From the NCBI GenBank assembly GCA_028098005.1, contig JAOHFM010000031.1, positions 1 through 17,850 on the forward strand: a stretch of DNA of 17,850 nt, read 5' to 3'. The notes below the pieces were generated by a model. The model was not told where the DNA came from and did not search any database. It saw nothing but the letters and a program-made list of their open reading frames with translations. Origin of the DNA: Psychrosphaera sp. GTDB taxonomy: Bacteria > Pseudomonadota > Gammaproteobacteria > Enterobacterales > Alteromonadaceae. A program made the translations under genes and the position numbers. This document shows positions 8,005 through 14,395 of the stretch, piece after piece. Each line of letters opens with the position of its first letter. Positions within the stretch are counted from its first letter, which is position 1.

Positions 8005-9612
8005 TTGGAATCAAAAGCACAGCAGTGGTTACGGGCTTTTATTAAACAATATCGCAACGCCTTGGTAACATTGTTAGCACTCAAAGTATTGATGATAATA
8101 AGTCAGGTGCTGTGTTTTTGGACCTTTTCACAGTTAATGTATCAGCTAATTGTTGAGCAACAAAAATTAAACGAACCCTTATTTTTTAAGTTTGTAGTCA
8201 GTATTGGTAGCTGGGCAATATTAAAGTTCTTCAGCGATTGGCTGCAGCTTCGCACCAAATTAAAAATTGAAACAGAGCTAGAGTCGCTCTGTCAGCAGCG
8301 ACTGTTAGCGCATCAAAAGGTGCTCATTGGAAAAACAAGCAGTTATTACTGGCATCATATATGGCTGACTCATATTCCTTCAGTTGCAACTTACTTGAGC
8401 GAATACCAGATTCAAAAATGGTTATCAGGTTTGATTCCATTACTAGTTATTGGCTCTATATTCCCCGTTAATTACTTAATCGCTATTTTGTTAATGGTGA
8501 CGTTACCGCTCATTCCTGTCTTTATGATTTTGGTTGGGCATGGCGCGGCTAAATTACACCGCCAACACTTCCTTGCACTTGAACGGTTAGGAGGCCTATT
8601 TATAGATCGGTTGAAGGGCATGACGCTCATTGCTGCATTTAAACGACATGATCACGAAACAGAGCGATTAAAGTTGGCCAGTGAGGTGGTAAATCAGCGA
8701 ACCATGCGAGTGGTTAGTGTGGCTTTTTTATCAAATACGGTATTGGATTTCTTTGCAACGGTGTCGATGGCGCTGATCGCTGTATTTATTGGCTTTAACC
8801 TGCTTGGCGAAATTAATGTAGGGCCAGATATAGCGTTTAGTGACGGGCTCTATCTATTGCTTATATCGCCGTTACTGTTTTCAGAACTCAAAGCGTTAGG
8901 GCGCTTTTATCATCAAAAAGCGGAAGCAGAAGCGGCTTCTGAAGCGTTATCACCGCTTTATGATATTAAAGACACGGCCATTGCACCTCAAAGTAACAAA
9001 GATTTTCATTGGCAAAGCTTTGAAGTAACAGAGCCCGTTTTATACGCTGAATCATTATCGATAAAGCGTGGTCAGCATATCAAATTATCTGGACCGTCGG
9101 GGTCGGGTAAAACCGTGTTGCTTGAGGCGTTGATGGGGTTAAGAGCATGTACACATCGGTTGCCAGAAAACATTGCGTTTGTTGGTCAACATGCTGTTAT
9201 CACACCTTTTACGGTAGCTGAGAACCTAGCGTTGGATGCCGTATTTAGTGACGCGGAATTACTGGCCGTTATTGAGCAGGTGGGGCTAACACAATGGCTA
9301 TCAAACTTACCTGAGGGGCTGTATACCATGATGGGTGAATATCCACCAATGTCAGGAGGCGAAGCACATCGATTAGCCCTTGCCAGAGTGTTGCTGCGCA
9401 AACCTAACATTGTATTGCTGGATGAACCAACGGCGCATTTACCTGAGCACCTTCATATTCAATTGTCTCAGCTGATTCATACTGTGTTTGTTGAGCAAAC
9501 ATTAATTTGGGCCTCTCACAAAACATTACCAATGGAGTGGTTTGACAAAGAGTGGAGTGTTGATAATGGCACTATTCATGACGGCAAGCACAGTACCAGG
9601 AGTGGTCAATGA
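8005..9612 (+). CDS. cydD: ABC transporter subunit CydD (cytochrome bd assembly), TTG start
   Basis: A 535-residue half-transporter: six predicted membrane spans in about the first 300 residues, then an ATPase domain. Walker A GPSGSGKT is at 363-370, the signature SGGEAHR near 450, Walker B VLLDEPTAHL follows, and the H-loop is in WASHK. CydDC is required for cytochrome bd assembly; it has been described as an exporter of glutathione and cysteine and, more recently, as a haem transporter. It is shorter than E. coli CydD (588), with most of the difference seemingly in loops. The start is a TTG two bases after cydX; GAAGAGAG inside the cydX end can serve as ribosome site. The next in-frame ATG is about 30 codons later and would cut the first span, so TTG is preferred. 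The end overlaps cydC by four bases. Confidence 0.93.
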   Translation: MESKAQQWLRAFIKQYRNALVTLLALKVLMIISQVLCFWTFSQLMYQLIVEQQKLNEPLFFKFVVSIGSWAILKFFSDWLQLRTKLKIETELESLCQQRLLAHQKVLIGKTSSYYWHHIWLTHIPSVATYLSEYQIQKWLSGLIPLLVIGSIFPVNYLIAILLMVTLPLIPVFMILVGHGAAKLHRQHFLALERLGGLFIDRLKGMTLIAAFKRHDHETERLKLASEVVNQRTMRVVSVAFLSNTVLDFFATVSMALIAVFIGFNLLGEINVGPDIAFSDGLYLLLISPLLFSELKALGRFYHQKAEAEAASEALSPLYDIKDTAIAPQSNKDFHWQSFEVTEPVLYAESLSIKRGQHIKLSGPSGSGKTVLLEALMGLRACTHRLPENIAFVGQHAVITPFTVAENLALDAVFSDAELLAVIEQVGLTQWLSNLPEGLYTMMGEYPPMSGGEAHRLALARVLLRKPNIVLLDEPTAHLPEHLHIQLSQLIHTVFVEQTLIWASHKTLPMEWFDKEWSVDNGTIHDGKHSTRSGQ

Positions 9613-11168
9613 GCAGTAGTAGCAACAAGCACTCCCTTATCTGTCAGGTACCTCTGTTAGCGTTGTTTTTGGCGACGGTTCATGCGTTGTCAGGATTAGC
9701 CATATTAATGGTTTCAGCCTGGTTTATTGCAGCATGTGCAGTGTCTGGAGTTGGCTTTAATTATATGTTGCCTGCTGTTGTGATAAGAGCGCTAGCTTTA
9801 ATTAGAATATCAAGCGGCTACGCAGAGATGTGGGTAGGGCACAAACACCTACTGCGTAGTCTGTCAAAATTAAGACTGACTTTATTTAGCGAAATGAAAA
9901 ATAGTCCCGAGCCATCCTCTGCTGAGGAAGCTGATAAGCTCACTTTTCATACTGAAGCTGTTGCCTCGGTCTGGGTGGGCTGGGTTGCACAAAATGCCTC
10001 AGCATGGATAAGCGCAACGAGTGTTCTGTTCTTTACGCTTTGGTTTGTTCCGTTGTTAAGTGCTTTATGGATGTTTTTTGCACTGGCCAGCTTAACTATT
10101 TCCGTCATGGCTATTTGGCTGAGTATCACGCAAGCGAAACGATTAGCGTTGTTGCGGATCCAATTAGAAAGAGACATTCAATTTAAAGTTGATTCGGTGG
10201 ATATTTGGCATTTGTACAACAGCAATACATTGCCAAATGCGAGTGACTTTTATCGTCAAATATCATCGATAAAAAAAATGCAAAAAGCAGCCGAGTGGGC
10301 ATTGTTGATCATAAGCATTATTGGGATTGTTGTTGCAATACAGTCATTATATAAAGCGGAATATATCCAACCGATAGGATTGGTTATTCCTATGGTGTTA
10401 TTGGCTGCTCCGGATTGGCTAGGCCGAATATTTGGCACTAATACCCGTTTATTAGATTATGTTGACGGTTCCAAAGTATTGGCACATAAAGGTTCAGGTA
10501 AAGACATTAGCAATACGGCTAAAGTGCCGTTAGGCCAAAATTCCGTTGATAATTTAGAAAGTGTATCTTCCTTATCTCTTATTGATTTTTTACCTTCAAA
10601 TGCAAAACATCAACCCATCAGTTTCAGTATAAATTCACCGAACTTACTGTTGGTTGAAGGGGACTCGGGCATTGGTAAGTCACGTTTGCTCAAAGCTCTG
10701 TCTGGTTTTGTTCAGTTTGATGGTGAGTTGTTACTTAACCAACAAACGAGCAAGAAAGACGTCGTCACAGATCCGCATATTCTGCTTACAGAGCAGTCGC
10801 CTTATTGTTTATCCGGAACCCTAAGAGATAACTTGTTGGTTGCTAATTCTGATGCAAGTGATGAGGATTGCTTAGCGATTTTACGTTCACTGAACTTGAC
10901 CTCGTTATCAAATCTAGACCAGTGGCTAGGGACAAATGGCCGGAGCTTATCAGGCGGTGAATTGAAGCGATTAGGTTTGGCTCGAGCACTTCTATCCAAC
11001 GCCTCAGTTATTTTGTTAGACGAGCCGTTTGAAGGCTTAGATGAAGCAAATATTGAAAACGTCAGCAATAAGATTAATGGTCTAGCGGAAAAACGCATCG
11101 TTTTTGTGGTGAGTCACTTTCAGCCAGAACACTTAAATTTAGATAAGACCATCAGGTTAGGTAATTAA
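9609..11168 (+). CDS. cydC: ABC transporter subunit CydC (cytochrome bd assembly)
   Basis: A 519-residue half-transporter that pairs with CydD. About six membrane spans occupy the first 290 residues. The ATPase domain has Walker A EGDSGIGKS (near 350), signature LSGGELKRLGLARALL (near 448), Walker B VILLDEPFEGLD and an H-loop in VVSHF. Both ATPase sites of the heterodimer therefore look intact. It is shorter than E. coli CydC (573), like its partner here. The ATG overlaps the cydD stop (ATGA). It is the last gene of the cyd operon; only an AT-rich hairpin follows, so transcription may continue into the peroxiredoxin gene. Confidence 0.95.
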   Translation: MSSSSNKHSLICQVPLLALFLATVHALSGLAILMVSAWFIAACAVSGVGFNYMLPAVVIRALALIRISSGYAEMWVGHKHLLRSLSKLRLTLFSEMKNSPEPSSAEEADKLTFHTEAVASVWVGWVAQNASAWISATSVLFFTLWFVPLLSALWMFFALASLTISVMAIWLSITQAKRLALLRIQLERDIQFKVDSVDIWHLYNSNTLPNASDFYRQISSIKKMQKAAEWALLIISIIGIVVAIQSLYKAEYIQPIGLVIPMVLLAAPDWLGRIFGTNTRLLDYVDGSKVLAHKGSGKDISNTAKVPLGQNSVDNLESVSSLSLIDFLPSNAKHQPISFSINSPNLLLVEGDSGIGKSRLLKALSGFVQFDGELLLNQQTSKKDVVTDPHILLTEQSPYCLSGTLRDNLLVANSDASDEDCLAILRSLNLTSLSNLDQWLGTNGRSLSGGELKRLGLARALLSNASVILLDEPFEGLDEANIENVSNKINGLAEKRIVFVVSHFQPEHLNLDKTIRLGN

Positions 11169-11205
11169 GATTTTAAATATTTATAGCTAAATTTAATTTA
11201 AAATC
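11169..11205. terminator. AT-rich hairpin after cydC, weak terminator or regulatory structure
   Basis: GATTTTAAAT (11169-11178) pairs perfectly with ATTTAAAATC (11196-11205), and inside it ATTTA (11179-11183) pairs with TAAAT (11188-11192) around a TAGC loop. This leaves one 3 nt bulge in a 15 bp stem. It starts immediately after the cydC stop. The stem is nearly all A-T and has no T-run after it, so it should be a poor terminator; partial read-through is plausible. Confidence 0.35.
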
Positions 11206-11322
11206 AGTAGTTTATAGTAATTCAGTTTTATCTAATGTAATGTTCGGTTTTCTTATATATACAAAAGTTATATGCTTATTCTATATTGGAATAGTCAATT
11301 GGACATAACTAAGGAAATAAAC
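11169..11322. promoter_or_regulatory. Gap between cydC and the sulfide operon
   Basis: This very AT-rich 154 bp stretch begins directly with the hairpin listed separately and ends with AAGGAAA before the peroxiredoxin ATG at 11323. Every GG in it was checked for a GC 12 bp downstream and none fits, so no sigma-54 promoter is visible. Several TATA-like hexamers could act as sigma-70 -10 boxes (for example near 11254-11272), but none has a good -35 box at the right distance, so no specific promoter is called. Confidence 0.4.
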
Positions 11323-11973
11323 ATGAATGACATAAATCAAAATACTTTTTCGTTTCCACAATTAAATAAACCAGCGCCAGATTTTAAAGCAAAAACAACG
11401 CACGGCGAGCGAAGCTTATCGGACTACAAAGGAAAGTGGTTGGTACTATTTTCACACCCGGCAGACTTCACGCCAGTATGTACAACAGAGTTTATAGGTT
11501 TTGCTAATGCAGCTGATGAATTTGCAAGTATGAATACCGAATTACTTGGCCTATCAATAGACAGTGTTCATGCACACATTGCATGGGTTCGTAATATTGA
11601 AGAAAAGTTTGGGGTAGTAATTCCGTTCCCGATTATTGCTGATTTATCAATGGCCGTCGCGAATGCATATGGCATGGTTCAGCCAGGTGCGAGTGATACC
11701 GCCGCAGTTAGAGCAACCTTCATTATTGATCCTGAAGGTGTTTTAAGAGCAATGGTTTACTATCCAATGAGCAATGGTCGTTCAATTGGTGAATTTGTTC
11801 GATTAGTTAAGGCGCTTCAAACTAGTGATGAAAACGGAGTCGCAACCCCAGAAAACTGGGTTGAAGGTGAACAAGTAATAGTACCTCCACCACATACAGT
11901 TGAAGACGCTGCTAGTCGTAAAGGAAAAGGGTACGACTACGTAGATTGGTACTTTAGTAAAACGGATCTGTAA
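11323..11973 (+). CDS. 1-Cys peroxiredoxin (Prx6/AhpC-TSA type)
   Basis: A 216-residue cytosolic thiol peroxidase that reduces hydrogen peroxide or organic peroxides. The active-site motif HPADFTPVCTTEF places the peroxidatic Cys53 with Thr50, and Arg130 (in AAVRATF) completes the catalytic triad. The C-terminal part, with KALQTSDENGVATPENW and VIVPPP, is typical of the Prx6 subgroup. Cys53 is the only cysteine, so the protein must be regenerated by an external thiol. An upstream in-frame ATG at 11272 exists, but AAGGAAA precedes the ATG at 11323 and the family N-terminus begins there. It is the first gene of the sulfide operon, 67 bp before the dioxygenase gene. A role in removing peroxides or acting on persulfides during sulfide oxidation is inferred from context. 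Confidence 0.94.
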   Translation: MNDINQNTFSFPQLNKPAPDFKAKTTHGERSLSDYKGKWLVLFSHPADFTPVCTTEFIGFANAADEFASMNTELLGLSIDSVHAHIAWVRNIEEKFGVVIPFPIIADLSMAVANAYGMVQPGASDTAAVRATFIIDPEGVLRAMVYYPMSNGRSIGEFVRLVKALQTSDENGVATPENWVEGEQVIVPPPHTVEDAASRKGKGYDYVDWYFSKTDL

Positions 11974-11996
11974 TTCAACAATTTTAAGTTTGATTA

Positions 11997-12024
11997 AGCC
12001 CAACGAAACGGTTTTCTTTGGGCT
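11997..12024 (+). other. Intercistronic hairpin between peroxiredoxin and dioxygenase genes
   Basis: AGCCCAA (11997-12003) pairs with TTGGGCT (12018-12024). After one C/T mismatch, GAAA (12005-12008) pairs with TTTC (12013-12016), closing a 4 nt loop. The structure is GC-richer than its surroundings. It is followed by AAAAAGGAG, the ribosome site of the next gene, not by a T-run, so it is not an intrinsic terminator. It could stabilise the upstream mRNA end or modulate translation of the dioxygenase. Confidence 0.45.
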
Positions 12025-12040
12025 AAAAAGGAGAAAATGT

Positions 12041-12913
12041 ATGAGCAATTCTAAATATACAATTCAAGAGTTTTTAGACCATGACAGTGAAACCTTTAGC
12101 TATGTTATATACGACAACGCTACTCGAAAGGCAGCAGTAATCGACCCTGTATTAGACTTTGATTATAAGTCAGGTCGCACATCGGAAATTAGTGTTAACA
12201 AAATAGCAGATTATATTGATGCCAATGAGTTAACACTGGAGTGGGCTCTGGAAACTCACGCTCATGCCGACCACATTAGTGGTGCTCCTTTTTTCAAGAA
12301 ACGTTATAACGCAAAAATAGGCATTGGAAGTTGCATTACAAAAGTTCAAGACACCTTTAAAACTTTGTTTAATTTAGAGAAAGAATTTTTACCAAATGGC
12401 TGCCAGTTTGATCAACTTTTTAATGACGGAGACTTAATCCAATTAGGCCAATTAAGTCTTTCTGTTATGCATACACCAGGTCATACACCAGCGGATTTGG
12501 TTTACGTATTAGAGAATGAAGCAATGTTTGTGGGTGACACTATTTTTATGCCCGATGTAGGAACTGCACGTTGTGACTTTCCTGGCGGCAGTGCATCGGA
12601 GCTTTTTGATTCTATCCAACTACTTTTGTCAAAGCCTGAAGATACCTTGATTTATGTTTGTCATGATTACCCTACAGAAGGTAGAGGTCATCGTTGTAGT
12701 GTTTCTGTTAAGGAACAAAAAGAGCAAAACAAACACGTAAACACTAGTATTTCTAAAGCTGAGTTTATCAATATGCGTGAAACAAGAGATAAAGACTTGG
12801 CCATGCCTCGACTTATTCTTCCGTCAATTCAGCTAAATATTCGAGCGGGCGAAGCGCCACCAGAAGAAGAAAACGGAACTCGTTACTTAAAGATTCCATT
12901 AAATCAGCTGTAG
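12041..12913 (+). CDS. ETHE1/Blh-type persulfide dioxygenase (MBL fold)
   Basis: A 290-residue metallo-beta-lactamase-fold enzyme of the ETHE1/Blh group, which oxidises glutathione persulfide to sulfite using a single iron. The THAHADH motif gives His73, His75, Asp77 and His78. TPGHTP gives His148, and GDTIF gives Asp166; by comparison with human ETHE1 the iron ligands are His73, His148 and Asp166. VCHDYP supplies His208. The segments MPDVGTARCDFPGG and LILPSIQLNIRAG are characteristic of the Blh subgroup found with the BigR regulator in plant-associated bacteria. Classical Blh proteins carry an N-terminal DUF442 sulfurtransferase domain; here it is absent and sits on the SQR gene instead. 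The ATG at 12041 follows AAAAGGAG; an upstream in-frame ATG at 11990 has no such site. It lies in the middle of the sulfide operon. Confidence 0.93.
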   Translation: MSNSKYTIQEFLDHDSETFSYVIYDNATRKAAVIDPVLDFDYKSGRTSEISVNKIADYIDANELTLEWALETHAHADHISGAPFFKKRYNAKIGIGSCITKVQDTFKTLFNLEKEFLPNGCQFDQLFNDGDLIQLGQLSLSVMHTPGHTPADLVYVLENEAMFVGDTIFMPDVGTARCDFPGGSASELFDSIQLLLSKPEDTLIYVCHDYPTEGRGHRCSVSVKEQKEQNKHVNTSISKAEFINMRETRDKDLAMPRLILPSIQLNIRAGEAPPEEENGTRYLKIPLNQL

Positions 12914-12946
12914 ATAGAGCTCAATTTGTCTTTTATAGGGGGCAAC

Positions 12947-13543
12947 ATGAAAAAGTTAATAATAGCGTCAGCGGTTTTGGTATTAGGTAGTTTACCAGTA
13001 TCTGCAGAGACAACAGTACAACGTACAGAACTGCAGCCTGCAGAAACGCAGAGTGCAGACGTTGATGAAGCTAAGAAGCGTATACAAGTATTCTCTAAAA
13101 CGCTTAAGTCAAAATTAAAAGCGGCAATCTCAGAAGGCGGATTGAGCAAAGGTATTTCAGTTTGCAAAACACAAGCGCCAAAAATAGCAGCTGATCTGTC
13201 AACCGATGGTTGGCATGTTTCAAGGACCAGTTTAAAAACCAGAAATCCACTAAATGTCCCGGATGAATGGGAACTCGAAACACTTAAATACCTAGAGAGT
13301 GAAAAGGCGTCAGGAAGTGACTTTAAAGCGCTTAACAAAACTCAATATAAGAATAACAAGTTTAGATATATGCAGGCCATTCCTACTGGAGGTTTATGCC
13401 TTTCATGCCATGGTGAGAATGTTTCTGATGAAGTAAATAAAGCATTAGCTGAGCACTATCCAAATGATCATGCCACTGGATTTAAATTGGGTGACATTCG
13501 AGGCGCATTTTCGCTAGAAAAAGAATATTTGGAATCACTATGA
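12947..13543 (+). CDS. DUF3365 (Tll0287-like) periplasmic c-type haem protein
   Basis: A 198-residue exported protein. Residues 1-20 form a signal peptide (MKKLIIASAVLVLGSLPVSA). The DUF3365 domain covers about 45-195, with GISVCKTQAPKIAADL, the family segment RTSLKTRNPLNVPDEWE and a haem c site CLSCH (Cys151, Cys154, His155). The cyanobacterial relative Tll0287 has a PAS-like fold and a haem with His/Cys axial ligation; Cys73 here lies where the family's conserved cysteine sits and is the likely second ligand. Such proteins may act as low-potential electron carriers or as haem-based redox/gas sensors; the role is not settled. GGGGG lies before the ATG at 12947, which is preferred to the in-frame ATG at 12926. 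It overlaps the TauE gene by four bases, indicating tight coupling to sulfur handling. Confidence 0.9.
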   Translation: MKKLIIASAVLVLGSLPVSAETTVQRTELQPAETQSADVDEAKKRIQVFSKTLKSKLKAAISEGGLSKGISVCKTQAPKIAADLSTDGWHVSRTSLKTRNPLNVPDEWELETLKYLESEKASGSDFKALNKTQYKNNKFRYMQAIPTGGLCLSCHGENVSDEVNKALAEHYPNDHATGFKLGDIRGAFSLEKEYLESL

Positions 13544-14358
13544 TACTACTTGGTTATTTAATGGCTGTGATGATGGGCATTGTGCTTGGGGTTATCGGCG
13601 GCGGTGGCTCCATACTGACAGTACCCATTTTAGTTTACCTTATGGGAGTGTCTCCAGATATTGCGACAGGTTACTCGCTATTATTAGTGGGAGCGACGGC
13701 CGCTTTTGGTGCCTATCGGTATTTCAAAGATGGTCTAGTGGATATTAAAGCATCGCTGTTATTTGCTGCACCTTCTATTGTTGCAGTTTACGTGACACGT
13801 GCTTTCATCATGCCAAATATTCCAGATACGCTGTTTAGCTCTCCCTTCGAATTGTCAAAAAACACTGCGATTATGTTGCTGTTTGCAGCCTTGATGCTGG
13901 CCTCTGCGATCATGATGTTGCTTAAATCCTACAGGAGTAAAGATACATCAGAAGGCGAAAATACCGAGCTATCAAGTCAACAACCTAAACAACCTAAAGT
14001 CACCCTAATCATGTTTGAAGGTGCCGTTGTTGGTTTTGTCACTGGTATATTAGGCGCTGGAGGTGGCTTCCTTATCATTCCTGCATTGGTACTGTTTTTG
14101 GGCATGCCAATAAAGAACGCCGTGGGAGCTTCACTGTTTATTATTGCACTTAAATCGCTAATTGGATTTATTGGAGACTTACAAGCAGGGATACCTTTAG
14201 AAGTTCCGCTACTGCCTTTGATGTTAGTGGCAACGCTAGTGGGGATGGCAGTTTCAACGAAATTAGCAAAAAGATTAGATGGCGTGACCTTACAAAAGTT
14301 TTTTGCCTTTTTTACGCTAATAATTGCAGTTTTTATCATATCAAAAGAGCTTGTTTAA
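13540..14358 (+). CDS. TauE/SafE (TSUP) sulfite/sulfur-anion exporter
   Basis: A 272-residue inner-membrane protein with about eight spans and the internal twofold repeat of the TSUP family. Repeat one has GVIGGGGSILTVPIL and GYSLLLVGATAAFGA; repeat two has GILGAGGGFLIIPALVLFLG and GASLFIIALKSLIGF. TSUP proteins move sulfite, thiosulfate, sulfoacetate or related anions. A charged cytoplasmic linker (about residues 130-150) separates the halves. The ATG overlaps the stop of the DUF3365 gene (ATGA). Export of sulfite produced by the upstream dioxygenase is the simplest reading of the context, but import of a sulfur compound cannot be excluded. Confidence 0.93.
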   Translation: MILLGYLMAVMMGIVLGVIGGGGSILTVPILVYLMGVSPDIATGYSLLLVGATAAFGAYRYFKDGLVDIKASLLFAAPSIVAVYVTRAFIMPNIPDTLFSSPFELSKNTAIMLLFAALMLASAIMMLLKSYRSKDTSEGENTELSSQQPKQPKVTLIMFEGAVVGFVTGILGAGGGFLIIPALVLFLGMPIKNAVGASLFIIALKSLIGFIGDLQAGIPLEVPLLPLMLVATLVGMAVSTKLAKRLDGVTLQKFFAFFTLIIAVFIISKELV

Positions 14359-14395
14359 CCTACTTAAATAAGTTTCAAGACCAGGAGAAACACTA

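Noticed and set aside
11294..11301. GTCAATTG shared with 4974-4981 as a common FisR-like site
   Set aside because: The eight-base match is short and AT-rich, the flanks differ, and the copy near the peroxiredoxin gene has no sigma-54 promoter beside it, so chance is the simplest explanation.
12904..13338. 144-codon minus-strand open frame
   Set aside because: It is antisense to the DUF3365 haem protein, whose signal peptide and CXXCH motif show the plus strand is coding; the antisense product has no family features.
13977..14339. 120-codon minus-strand open frame inside the TauE gene
   Set aside because: It is the shadow of a well-defined TSUP membrane protein on the other strand.
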